A stretch of DNA of 64,000 bases from Pyrenopolyporus hunteri. Its lineage: Eukaryota; Ascomycota; Sordariomycetes; Xylariales; Hypoxylaceae. Positions 37,383 to 49,451 of this stretch are shown piece after piece. The stretch is taken from NCBI GenBank assembly GCA_902806595.1, contig CADCXC010000011.1, forward strand, positions 496,001 through 560,000. Direction: 5' to 3'. The notes beneath the pieces are model-generated. The model was not told the origin of the DNA. It saw only the letters and a program-made list of their open reading frames with translations, and did not search any database. The position numbers were made by a program, and so were the translations under genes. How positions within the stretch are numbered: the first letter of the stretch is position 1; each line of letters opens with the position of its first letter.

Positions 37383-39118
37383 TCACGAGTCGCTATCCCC
37401 ATCCTCATCCTCGTGAGCTTCTTCTCCATCTTCACCATCAGAGTCGCTCGCCTGGTTCGGATCTGGTTTAACGACGCTATTCAGGAACGTAATCTACGGA
37501 GACAATCAGCACTTCATAAGCAATCATATCCAAGGAGATAGCCACGACTCACGAATTCGACCATGGCCGAGATGACGTCCATGACCTGGTCTTGCGCGTC
37601 GTCCGCAAGAAAGACCGAGTCGTCGATCTGCGTGCCGACGGTGTAGTTGCGCAGCTTCAGGAGCTCGATGTACTGGTGCTCCGGGTGGAAGCCCTATGTA
37701 ATTGATAAGCATATCTCTATTGACACATCGACAGATCAGCACGTCGTGGGTGGGTACTTACCTTGGGTTTCGTCTTCAACGCATTCTCCTGATTCACCGC
37801 TGCGAACGCCGCGACGACCGACTTTTCGCTATTTGGCTTGGCGCCCGGCAGGAACGTCTTGCAGAATTTCGGGTTCATTAGGACCCGCTTTATGCGGTGC
37901 GGGCGCTCGTCGATGCTCGCCCGCAGCAGCGCGATCGAGTCCTTGTCGGGGTGCCAGAGGCCGCCGCCCACCATGCAGTGGCCCGGTTCGACGTGCACGT
38001 AGTAGCAAGCGTAGGGGCCTTTTCGGCCCGTCCGTGACCACGCTGCGGAGTAGTGAGGCTATTGAATCGGAGGACCCCTGAGTTAGAACGGGCTTTTATC
38101 TTCTGGGAGTTTGGTGATGAAATTGATGGGGAAAGAAAGAGGGTTAGAGTCTTACCTTATACGGAGTTTGGTCCTTGCTGAACCGGATGTCGCGGTAGAT
38201 CCGGAAAATAACATCTTTGACAGGAAGTTCAGGGATGGTTTCGTCGGCCTCGATGATCTTCTCCGTAAGTGTCTCCACGAATGATTCCCAATCCTTGAGC
38301 GACCTCCTATACTCATCATCGTACTCTGAAAGCAATCATGTTAGAATAGGGAACGTATGAGCGGGTCCCCAGCGATAGACAAAATGGACATACTTTTAAG
38401 CCACTCTCGATTGTTATTGGCCTTCAGATCTCTCAGGAAGAGGAAAGTGTTCTTATGGAGTCGAGTATCCTCATACTCGACACCACCGGTATCTCTTAAC
38501 GGAATTGCTATGGCGCCTTAATTAGAAAATACACAGCTCGCTCGCTACTAGGGATACGCGAAGGGGCCGCGGAATGAGGTCCTCACCTGGAATAAACGTT
38601 ATGCGATCCTCATTGTTATCGTATTCCTCGCTGTCCTCTTCTAACTCCGGCTTTTTGGGTTCAGCTGTCTTCTTTGCTTTAGCTTTGATCCGGGCATTTG
38701 CATTAGACTTCTTCATGACCTTAGAGGTCTCGGCTTTGGTTTTAGAAGGCCTTCCACGGCCACGCTTCCGCACCACCGGCGGCGCTTCTTCGCTTTCGGA
38801 GTCATCCTCAGACTCGGGCTCGTCCTCAGCAAACCCATCGTCATCATCCTTATCATCGGACGATTCAGCATCGTCTTCATGAATCAATTCATCGTCCGAC
38901 TCCGCCTTTTTAGTCTTTTTCTTTCCCGCCGGCCTCCCTCTGGCTTGCGCCTTGGTCGCCTTACGGGGTGGTGACTTGTCATCCGGATCGTTATCATCAT
39001 CGTCGAAGTATATGCTCTTCTTATTACTTAAGCTAATGCGATTAGATCGGCGCCGAGAGCCCCCGCCGGTTTCTGGGGTATGTATCACCTCGGCTGCTGC
39101 GCGTTTCCTAGCAGGCAT
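37383..39118 (-). CDS. DUF2461 (TIGR02453) protein with acidic, AT-hook-bearing N terminus
   Basis: Six exons, 39118-38587, 38516-38394, 38325-38156, 38058-37762, 37693-37553 and 37493-37383, sum to 1374 nt (457 aa). The first 175 residues are low-complexity: acidic Ser/Asp/Glu runs alternate with basic Lys/Arg patches. Two AT-hook cores (A-R-G-R-P-A-G-K and R-G-R-G-R-P-S-K) suggest a nuclear or DNA-associated protein. The DUF2461 domain follows: N-T-F-L-F-L-R-D-L-K-A-N-N-N-R-E-W, then V-I-F-R-I-Y-R-D-I-R-F-S-K-D-Q-T-P-Y-K, S-A-A-W-S-R-T-G-R-K-G-P-Y, and V-G-G-G-L-W-H-P. The tail is again acidic. The family is widespread in bacteria and fungi and its activity is unknown. Confidence 0.9.
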
Positions 39119-39992
39119 GACTGAAATGCGAAACCTTCTTTTACAGTTCAAGGGATTCTAAATAGAATTTACGGACTCGATAGGCAAATAAGGTAACGAG
39201 AAACTTGGAACGAGACGGTTGATGACGCGTCAAGAAAGACCCTTAGGTGGAGAAAGAGGAACACGTTACCACGTGACCATTCAAATTAGTAAAAAGGAGA
39301 TTTGGCATCGGTTACGTCAGTCGCTTATCCTTAAGGTACTTCGTCATTGTACCGTACGTATCGGCCGGGTACCCGATTCCAGGTACCTATCTTCATCGCT
39401 ACATCCACAGCACCACGGATTTCCGGTATTTTGGTAGCCCGATGAATTAATTGGCATCAATACCTAAAAATAGGCATCCGAATCGCCGCAATATCTCGGT
39501 CTGGAACTATCGACGTATATCATGTCTACCAAAGTAATCCTCTCTGGGCTGAGTGCTCATACGGATCTTTCGCCGCTTCCTAAATCGTCGACACACATCA
39601 TCTAACTGCGACCGCTATATTTCCTAGCTAAACTATAACGGTCCCGCTGCACCCCGTCTAACTACATCCTAGAGAATATATTAACCTCCAGGGGGTGTTA
39701 TTAATAGCCGGAACATCTTGCTCCTTCTACGCACCACTCCCACCCACGATAGATGCTCGTTTGAGAACCTCATAGGATATTGGAATACTAACGCCCACAC
39801 CTATCGTACTCCCGGAGGTTGCCTCGGCCGATGCTGTCGCTGAGTCTTTAGCTAAGCACCGGTAGCCAACTAAACGCTGGCGTAAGTATTCTATTCCACA
39901 TTCAAATGCGGCTAGACGACCGCGGCGCGGCCCTCGAGTATACATCCAATTGTCGTGAGGTAGCGTTGCATGTTGGATTCATCGCCGTCCGG
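39119..39992. other. intergenic; promoter of the DUF2461 gene and 3' side of the transcription-factor gene
   Basis: A 72-codon - strand frame at 39727-39945 lies just beyond the transcription-factor stop. It could be a further exon, but no well-formed junction is seen, so it is not joined. Confidence 0.4.
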
Positions 39993-42900
39993 TCAACCAA
40001 GGCCCGAACTAACAGGAGCCATACGACCCAGCGGTGTTCTGTCTCGCGGCTTCTCTATTAAATCAGCGTATCCCTCCAGCCCGGCACCGATTACCTTAAC
40101 GATGTCAAAAATGTGCGATCCCTTAAATGTCTCGGCCCAAAGCCGGATTACCGCCACGGCAAGCTGGCGCAACTTCGTGCCATCGTTCGCAGCCATGTCC
40201 ATGCTTGATGGCCCATGCCCCGGGCCTCCTCCGGAGAGCGAGGGATCGATTGGCACCGCAAACTCTGTTTCATCTAGCATATGACGCAACATTTCGAGGA
40301 GGTTTCGTTCGTCCGGTTCTGGAGGGCCCCCCGGAGGACCAATCGAAGCAAGAGTCATTAGCCATTTAGAAAGGAGGATAGCGCACTCCAAATTACATAC
40401 TAAGCAGAAGTTAGTTGATATGCATCCGTCTTTTATCGCTTTGCCAGTAGGTATTTCGTAGACTCACACGAGTGCTGCATGCTCCATTCCGACGATTTCC
40501 TCCTCGCCACATAGTTCACGCCGACTTTAACCAGTAGGGACAATGCGTGTATAGCTTGGAAAACAGCTCGGTTAAGGCGTCCACTACGGACAAGATACGG
40601 TGCGTCATAGAATGCCTGAGCTATCTGACTTGCATCTCTTGTTTCGAGAGTTCTACTAGGACTTAAATCCGTGTACAATCGTATAGAGGCCAATCGCCAT
40701 AGTGCGGTCGAATTGTAGGCGACGGGGCCTCCGGGAAATACGTCCGGTCCGGTTTGATGACCGCCTTCCGTCACGCGCGCCTGGTGCTGTTCGAAGCTCA
40801 TTTGCCAGATGCGCAGAGCTTGAAAACAATCTTCAACGTCATCCTGCCGAAGCCCACCGAAGAGAGAGACGGAATTAAAGGATGTCTGCTTCAGGAGGAA
40901 GATGTGTTGTAATATGGCGTGAATGAGTATGTAATTACCAAGCGAGGACATGTACGCCGGCGGGCCTTGAGGTGGTCGACTAAACAACCTAGAAAACGCG
41001 TCCTGCAGCGATATGTCCATGCTCGGGAAAGACTGGCGAGCCTCTTGCCACTGCCAAGCTGTCTCAGCCCTCCAGAGTTTTGAAGAATGTGGGAGAATAA
41101 GGTTGAGTTCGGACGTGAGTAGTAGGGGCGGCATATTATACGCGATACTGCAAAGATTAAAAAAGCAATATGTGACGAGCTTCGTGCGATTGGCACCCTC
41201 TATCCGGACCCACGCCTCCCAGTCGGCCGTCTGCGTAGACTCTGATAAAAACCCCTCTTCGCGCACTAGAAGAGCCAGAAGGCTTTGGAGTGACAGGGCT
41301 TCGCGGAGAATGGCCTTCGCTCCCCAGAGACCGACGGCGAATAGCAGTAGAAGAGCCTGAATAGTTTCCATGCGTGATTGAGGGGTGTTTGGGGAACTTG
41401 AACAAGTTAGTAAAACGCTTGAATCGAAACAAGACCGTCTATCTAATCGGGCAATCTTACTATGGTTCCCGATGAGTATCCTGGGTCATAGGGCGCTCCT
41501 GTTGGACAGAACTAAACGAGTGACGGAACCCGTGGCTTGGTGACGGCCTTGTAGAATGGGGACTATATGCTGCTGGTGTTGGCAACAGACCATGTACTTC
41601 GTGACTATGGCGACGTCGAATTTGCTCAAGCGCCACTGCTTTTGCCGCGTACCATAATGCATTCGACCGATGGCTCTCGAATCTGTATTGCGCGCCCACT
41701 GCCAAAACTGCTAACAGAAGCTCCGGAGCCAAGTCGGCAGCCGTGATTGTTGGTAGATGCAGGATAGGCAAGTGTTCGTGAAAACCACTAACATATCCTT
41801 CTAAAAACCGCGTAAGAGTATGCCGAGAAGGAAAGACAAAGTCGTTTGGTAGCACGGAGGAGAATTCATCGAGTCGGTTCTTGATGACTGTGTGGTCCAT
41901 AGCAGAGACCCTCATGGGCTGTGCCCTCATCGAATCGTCATGTATCCTAGGGCCGCCTTCTGATGGGTCTCTCGGGTCAGGAGCTAACGATGGAAAACGG
42001 GACGGAAACTGCGACGACGGTTTGGAGAGGCCCCCTCTATGAATATCCGAAAGGTGCCGTGGCCAGAAGCCAATACCCTGATCTGCGTCAAAAGCTTGTG
42101 GGAGAAAGTGAGATGAGGTCGCAAATTCGTCCAAGAAGAGGTTATAGTCGTCGAACGCAGACGGCCCTGCTGGGTTAGGTAGTCCCACGGACATGGTAAC
42201 GGGCTCGGGCTCGCGTCCACGGTCGGTATACGACATACCCTCATCGTACGATTTGATGCGCGTCAAGCCAGCCCCTGACTGCCCGAGGTCAGATATCATC
42301 GGTTGCATCGAATTAACCTCGTTCGCGGAAGCAATCTGGGTGGCCGCATCAGATAACAGATCAAGGTTGCAAGCTGCAGCCCTGGAAGAATGACGGGGAT
42401 CAGGAGCGAGCGGAGGAACCGCTACTGAAGAGGATATAGAATCCGAATGGTAATGTTGCGGGTGAGCCCGAGGCACGCCCATCATTTCGGAGTCGACATG
42501 GCCATCGGCTGGTAGCGGCGGTTGGGCAGCGCCGGCCGTCGACGGTTTCCGAGGCCGGTTGCCGTCCTTATTAGAACCTTCATTGAGATGGACGAGTTTC
42601 TCGTGACGGACGAGGAGATCCCTGATGTCCATATAAGCATATTCACAAGAAGACTAGAGAGAAGGTTGGAGTTGAGTATCCACCAGTCATGAATTATAGA
42701 GATGGGGGAGGAGGCTTTAGGGCCATAGGATATGCGTGATGTGTGATGAGTGTGCTATTTGCAGCAGATCTGAGGGGGGACGGGGGTAGTCTAGCGCGCA
42801 CGAAAGACTGTGAGTGGTTGGACGGCTGTGGGCAAGGCGAACTCGACCGCCACACAGGAGAATTGACCACTTAGCTAAGTATAATATAGGTAAATAAAGG

Positions 42901-43218
42901 AACAAATTAACTCACCGACGTCCAAACGTCTTCCCGCAGCGAGCCCACCCACACGAGAATGGCTTCTCTTTTGTATGAGTTCTCTCATGGCGCTGGACAT
43001 GTTCTACGCGCCTAATTAGGAGACTGCCGTGTAAGCATGTAAATTACCAACGGAAGAAGACGCGAGTGCAAGGTGATAGACAGGATTTGGAGGCCTTACC
43101 GAAAACGCTTGTCGCAGAATTTACATGGTAGGGTCTTGGGCTTCTGCTGCCGGCCCTCCACGCTCTCTTCGGCAATACCGGTGACGCCAGAGCCTTCTAT
43201 GGACGGCATGGCCTGCAT
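39993..43218 (-). CDS. C2H2 zinc-finger transcription factor with fungal_trans domain
   Basis: Five exons, 43218-43100, 43011-42916, 42621-41461, 41396-40468 and 40399-39993, sum to 2712 nt (903 aa). Two C2H2 fingers lie near the N terminus and are split by introns: C-K-F-C...H-V-Q-R-H-E-R-T-H and C-G-W-A-R-C...L-L-V-R-H-E-K-L-V-H. The second intron is long (294 bp) compared with the others (about 64-88 bp). A Ser/Pro-rich linker follows. The C-terminal half is the fungal_trans (PF04082-type) region, starting near F-L-E-G-Y-V-S-G-F-H-E-H-L-P-I-L-H. It continues through R-M-E-T-I-Q-A-L-L-L-L. The layout matches ADR1-like regulators of carbon or lipid use; the target genes are unknown. The C terminus (R-T-P-L-G-R...) is the natural stop at 39993. 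Confidence 0.88.
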
Positions 43219-44319
43219 TTGGGGTTTGGATAAGTGAATATCAATTAGTATAAGGTAAGTCCCTGTAACAACTATGGGTGTAATGCAGAAGAAGTCACGC
43301 AACACCCGGAAGTGGGGGGTAAGTCGGAAGGGGAGGACGCCCAGGGCCAGGAAGTTATGCCGGAAAGAGGAATGAATGTCTTGCGGGGTGGACGAAGGAT
43401 GGATGAATTCATGGACGTGATTGTATGTAGTATCAATCGACTCTAGGTATATTCGGTACGTAGCTGGAGTTTCCTCTTCGTTCGCCTTTGCTCCCTCCAC
43501 CAAAGAGATCGACCGTTCGCCAGGTTGGCGGCCAGCGTTCGTGATCAGCAGAGCACGTAGCCTAAGGGAGTCCGGAGGGTCTCGTTTTAACAGTAGGAAA
43601 CTGGTAGGGCTGAGGTACAGTAGCCCGCCGACGCCCACCGACAATTAAGGCTATGTGTGTTGACAATTCTCCTCGCGGAAAGCGAAGCCCAGCGAGCCCC
43701 AACTAATTAACCGATACGGAGAGCCCTTTCTTTTACTAGCGGGCTAATTGGTCGACGACGTTGACGCGGAGAAGATGAGAGAAACGAGGAGCGCGTGTGG
43801 AGATGCGGGAGAAGGCTAAGTACGTTATGTATCTGTGAGAGTCTACGTGTTTGGGGGATTGGATCGGGGGGGTTTCCAGCCAACTAAGGGATGGAGATAC
43901 ACACCCTAAAAGCGACTAAAGGGCTGGGACGGGACACGAATGAGGCAGATGAATAGTACCATGAGCTGGGATGAGATAAAAAGAGCGATGCCATTGATGA
44001 TGGTTGAATTCGGGGTTGGGCCAAATTGTTATGTGTGAGATGAGGAGTTAGGAGGAGAAGGTCGAGGAGGGGATCGAGAGGAGGATGCGGAGATGGGGGA
44101 AATGATTAAGTGGTAGGTTAGGGTAGATTTAGGTAGTATGTTAGGTACAGTATTTACCTACCCGGGTACTATGTAGGTTAGCGTTTTAGTGAGCAGATAA
44201 CGCCTGTAGTAACTGGGTAGCTGCCGCCATTCCCTGTGCGTGAAACCCGAACCTGCCATAAGAGAAACAGAAAAGTGGCGCGCGTTTGGAAACGTAGGAC
44301 TTTTTTTAACTTACATCAG

Positions 44320-44370
44320 TTAGGTGGTAATTAGGTAGGTAGCTACCTACTTACCTGGGTACCTAGGTTA
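44320..44370. repeat. TAGGTA/TACCTA palindromic cluster
   Basis: Dense run of GGTA and its reverse complement TACC with AGCT and CCTAGG centres, so the stretch is close to self-complementary. Similar clusters occur at about 25410, 27345, 28150, 32755, 44660, 57905, 58080, 58300, 58425, 61310, 61530 and 61636, always outside coding exons. Confidence 0.75.
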
Positions 44371-47300
44371 CTCTGAATACTCTGTTGCGATTGTAGTTGA
44401 CCTGGTAGATACGGTACAATGCCTGTAGGTGACGTACTTACGAGTAGACATTCATTTACGTCCACATAGGCGTATAAATTCAACTTCATTTAACACATCT
44501 ACCTACTTACAAACCCGTAGACGGCACCTATGATACGACCTAGGCTCTCGTCTCAATCATATTCCTATTTGCCCAGAGCCGAATTGGGAATTGGTAAGCT
44601 GATGGAGAAATACATATAGTTTTTCTTCTGATGCTGCAACACAAACTTCATGTACTCGCTCACCTTACCTAGGTACCTAGGTACGTAGGTCCCGAGTAGT
44701 ATTACCAATATCAGTGTGCACTATGTATGTACTCTGCTCCTCGCTTCTCGTTCCTCGTCAATGCAAGAAACCTCACGTAGGTATATATTATACCTATAAA
44801 AAGCGAACTTGCAACGCTTAGTAAAGCGACAGGGCAGATAAACCTATGAAATATATTACATGTAGGTAGCAGAAGCCAACGCTAAGATTTTTGAGATGCA
44901 TTCCCCGCCCCCAGACATAATAAACAAGCATTACGAACAGCCCGCGAAGACCGGGGGCTGTACGGGGGGTTACGGGGGAGCAAGGGCCCTTTCAACTAAC
45001 CCCATACATTCTTGCCCACAGCACTTGACCTCCTCGGCACCATCTCCGCATTGGAGAAACCAGCTCTACGTACATATGTGGGAAAATGTGGGGGGCGGGG
45101 GTAGCCAATGAGCTTGGGGAAGAAGAGGTAGATGGGAGTCAACTTACGTGCTGCATGTGCACGTCTGCGGAATAGGTTAGGTTACAATATTGCTGCTTTT
45201 TCGGGATTGGTACTGCGTGTATCGTATATCGTATAATATCATTATATACCAGTTGTATTGTACAACGGCGAGAAGTTTCGTGGATGAGTTCAGGGTATCG
45301 ATGTGTTCGAACTAGAGTAAATACGCGGTCTTACGATCTGACAGGTACTATTAAAGGTTTTTTTTCTTTGATAATAGGTAGTAAACGAGGCTGTTGGTGA
45401 CATCGCTAAAGCAATTAGTGGATTTGTGATTGGTGGGATCAAAGCGGAATGACCACTCAGCACGAAAAGGAAGGGGGTAGGATAGTCTCGGATAAGGAGA
45501 ACATGAAAAAGGGGGGGGGAAGGTCAGAGTACCTACGAGCCGTCCCCGTTATTGCTTATACTAATACGGAACATTCGCTATTGTTGGTCCTGTTCAATGG
45601 GTCGTGTTGCGCGGGCTGCAGTAAACAGATGTAAGTAAGAGAGAGGTAGGCAATACAGGCTGCGCGGTAACACATCTCTAAGCCAAAGCGCCACCTAGAA
45701 CTCAATCAGGTCTAACGGGCCCAATTGACTTCGGATAACGTTGATCATCTCGTTGATGAGGACCCCTTGCGGCAGTGATCGGCGAAGACTGACCTAGCCA
45801 TAGATTGTTTTCCGCCGGGCTAAGCAAAGAGGGGAATATCGATGGCGATGGGAGGCATGGATCCCGCGGGCACTACAGCGGAGGGCTGCGGTGTGGAGCT
45901 ACGGACGGGATTCGAGTTGCCTTTGGCCTCGTGCCTTGATGCAGCATGTAAGAAAAAGGATGACAAACTCCTCAACCACCCAAACGTGTTGATTACCTAC
46001 CTATTGTAAGTTCTCCTTCCAAACTGACCAACTTCACATGCCGTGTTTTTTTTTATGGTTGCAAGCCCAGGAACGCTCTATTGGAGGGACAGACAAACGG
46101 AAACTCCACAGAATAGTTGAGTTGTCCTGGGCCGCGACTCGGCACTCTAAACAATATTCGAAGGCAGCAAATTACCCGAATGTGGGGAGATGAGGAGTTG
46201 GGGAACTGGGGGGCTACGGTGGGAATTGGGATATTGAATGCGGAGTACCGAGCCTACCAAGGAACCATATTCAGCGGTCCAGGTAGTATACCCTAGCCAA
46301 TGCAGCAGGGGGCCTACTCGCTAAAAGGACGCTTAGGGGACGCGACGACTTACCTGCCTCGCTCCCGACCCGGCCATCATAACTATCCCGAATTGGATTT
46401 GTACGTAGAAATTTTTTTCACTTACATAAGGCCATTTCCCGAAGTACGTTTTTAACTAGGGGCAAATATAACCGCCTCCCGGTGGGCGTCACAAGTTCCG
46501 GAAACCCCATACAATTCTTCTCTCAGATACCGTGACAACCACGGCTTAGCGAGCCCCGGACTTCATCAAAAGCTGCAGACCAAGAACCGTAGCACCAAGG
46601 CCCCACCACAGCAGTAACCGTCGGCGGCATTAGAGTTGGTGGACCTCGAAGCGTTGTGTTTGGGCAGCTTGGACGGTTAATTATGAACGGAGGCCTGGAG
46701 TTGGATCGAGGGTAGAGAGGGACACCGAGCTACACCCGGACGAAGTTCCATAAGTGAAGCCATCGCCATGGGCAATGATTGAAATATTCCCACCATCACT
46801 TCTTCCTTGGCAATTCCAAAACAGGGTGGAATAGAAGCCCATGACGCGATCCCATGACAACCCCTGGGCGACACCATAGGTGGGTTAAAAATAAGAGGGG
46901 AGTTGTGAAGATCGGTGCAAGACTTTGGGGAAGTTCCCGACGTAGAAGCCTCGCCGCCTGCTCGTTGGGTTAGGTAGAGACATCGGAGCGGAGCAGCACG
47001 ACCACGAGCGGAGGAAGACGTCGGCAGATGATCCAGGCGAGACGGATAATTCAAGCCTTATCGCCAAGACTCCTAATACGGATGAGAATGAAGCTTGATT
47101 TCTAGCTTCTATAAGAGGGGGAAGGCATCATTTATAAGAGCTCTTTGTTAATAGGGAGAGGACGTGCCAACGATTGCCTCGCGCTGGTTAGAGTAGAAGC
47201 AATTAATAAGACGCTATAAAACGCAGAGAAATAACCATGGCGTAAATTGAATATGATCTTAGCTGTTGAGTTAGCTATAATGGATCGCGGTAGGCCCACG

Positions 47301-48061
47301 ATTCTGTGCGAAGCCTTTCGAGAAAGGGTCGGGTATGAAGCGATGTTGAGAATGGGGGGGGGGACGGACGTCAGCCATTCTTAAGCATTAAATTTAAATT
47401 GCAAATTTGACGAAGCCATATGCTTGTCAGAGGTCTGTCCTGTGGTACTCCTTATCGAAAACCTGCCCAGATTAAGTTATGACTCGGAGATGGGAATGAG
47501 AATTATATTATATGACGTCCATTTCGCCGATCCCAAAGCGCAAAAGAGTTGTAACTACGAATTGTGTATAGGTAAATAGAAAGACAGTAGATGAGGTGAA
47601 GGAGCATCGATCTCAACTTTACTGTAGATAGTAGACAGGTGCAGGCGTTAGGTAATCTAGCGGGCTGATTCGGTTTGTCTGGCTGATAAGGAAAGAGGGA
47701 AGGATGAATAAGGTTAGATCGGATAATGACGAAAAGTTAATTACAGTGCATTGACACAGTGCTTATATCTGTCCAGGTACCTTTGATACCACCGAGCATA
47801 TGCTGCACTAGGTGGTAGCTTAGGTACCTAAATCAAAGCGCCCTAAACAGGACTGGCAGGTAAGATGCCGAGTTCTGCTTCTATAAGTCACGTTTTGAAA
47901 CATTCCAAGGATGGAACCTTGTAAAAGCGCCCCCCTAAGCCACCGAGCCTCCGCCATGTTTTGGCCGATTGACCACCTTCCATTAACTCTCCATGTTACT
48001 ATGTAAACTTGATCGATCCCCCAATCGGGCCGTCCCCTGAATTCCAACGAAGCTCTCCAGC

Positions 48062-48104
48062 CAGATCCAACCAGCTCCAACCAAGCTCCAACCAAGCTCC
48101 AACC
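48062..48104 (+). repeat. short tandem repeat (CCAACCAAGCT-type)
   Basis: About four imperfect 10-11 bp units of CCAACCAAGCT or CCAACCAGCT follow each other in non-coding DNA. Confidence 0.7.
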
Positions 48105-48441
48105 TCGGACTCCGGCTTATGTCCTCTCAAAGCTTGGACTCTCGTGCTTGGAAGCAAGAAGCAAGCATCACCGGCGGTATACTAACTCTAACAACCACCG
48201 AGATTACATGGAAAATGCTTAGCGCTAGGCAGGCCAACAAGTGGCCAGCAACGAACCCCAATGCAATGCAACCCAGAAGTTACCCTTACTCTACCGACAA
48301 GAAAAACAAAGCTATCAGACACTCGGTCGCTCGCAGGTCGGGCTTGAATTGGGCGTTAAGCCGCGACTGCTGCGACGGAGGGAAAGGAAGAAGGAAGAAA
48401 CACCAAATAAACCATCGTCTAATTATACACACGCCCATATA

Positions 48442-48479
48442 CCTTCCTTGCTTTGCCTTGCCTTGCCTTGCCCTGCCTT
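48442..48479 (+). repeat. pentanucleotide microsatellite (CCTTG)n
   Basis: About seven imperfect copies of CCTTG in tandem. Confidence 0.75.
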
Positions 48480-49451
48480 ACATAACACACATACATCATA
48501 GATTCACACTTACACATACGCGTGTGAGATAAGATTTGTATCTTCCTATATTTCTGGGGCTGTGGGTTTTATCCGAAGCCCGCATCAGATGGCCCCCAGA
48601 TGCCAACCCCGGCCTCGACCGATGACTTACATGTGGCCTTGAATGTCTCGCGGCTCCAACGTCACATGCTTGAAACAACCACCTTTACATGGAACACTCC
48701 AACTAAATTAGGATGGTCGGGGGCATCCAATCTCCTGCCAGCGCTGCCATCCAGTACATCACATCTCGCATGGTACCTGAGCGAACGTTTCCCTTTCGAG
48801 TAGGAGACCTCCTGGCCGCGGCAAAGCCTGACCCTGAACAGATTCTTGTCTTGGGTGCCGCAATGAAAGGATGACCTTCGATGCATACGGCCCCACACTG
48901 TTGTACTTCGACAGAGTCCCGTAGGCTCGTCCAAGCATACCTCCGTAGCTAGTTTTAGATCTCTACGACCTGCGATCCCCACAAATGCTACTTTGCTGGA
49001 TCGTTTCCTCCTGGAATGCCGTGTCTTGGTATAGTTTAACGAGTAGAAGCTCAGAACAATGGCCAGCCCCCTTCTCTTAGCCCAAAACCCTGGGCGTGGC
49101 TGTCGTACCCGGCCAGAACCACCCGGTTCGCCGGTACGCCTTAGAGTTACTAGGAGGTCAGGGGGCTTTCTCTAACTCTTGACTACATGTATCTCATGTC
49201 TGTGGTTTCGCACAATCCTGCCTATTATCTTCAACAACTCGGTGGTGCACGTTACCCGGGGTCCTGACACTTATCCCTCTTTGCTAGTGGATGACCATCC
49301 AGTTGTGGTAATGCCATGCCTTGTGACGACACCATACCCTGCCTCCATCTGAGTTATAAGTGCCTTGCCTACCCATCCCAACTTCCTTTCCGACTTGGGA
49401 CTTGACTTCTACGCATCTTGTTTTCCGTGCCTTCACCAAGCACATTGCAAT

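Larger units (their letters stand above)
43219..49451. other. gene-poor stretch of 6.2 kb
   Basis: No gene is supported in either strand. The frames of 60-182 codons here lack family marks and have shadow-like composition. The first part is likely the long 5' leader and promoter of the C2H2 regulator, because its frame stays open upstream to 43644. The stretch holds several TAGGTA/TACCTA clusters, a CCAACCAAGCT tandem near 48062-48104 and a TTGCC tandem near 48442-48479. A long non-coding transcript cannot be excluded. Confidence 0.5.

Noticed and set aside
43096..43644. 182-codon - strand frame that would extend the C2H2 regulator upstream by about 140 residues.
   Set aside because: The added part has no domain and lies before a well-placed ATG at 43218; more likely 5' leader.
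46677..47054. 125-codon - strand frame.
   Set aside because: Ser/Pro-rich chance frame without splice partners or motif.
48119..48532. 137-codon + strand frame.
   Set aside because: Ends in low-complexity sequence coded by the CCTTG repeat, with no family marks.
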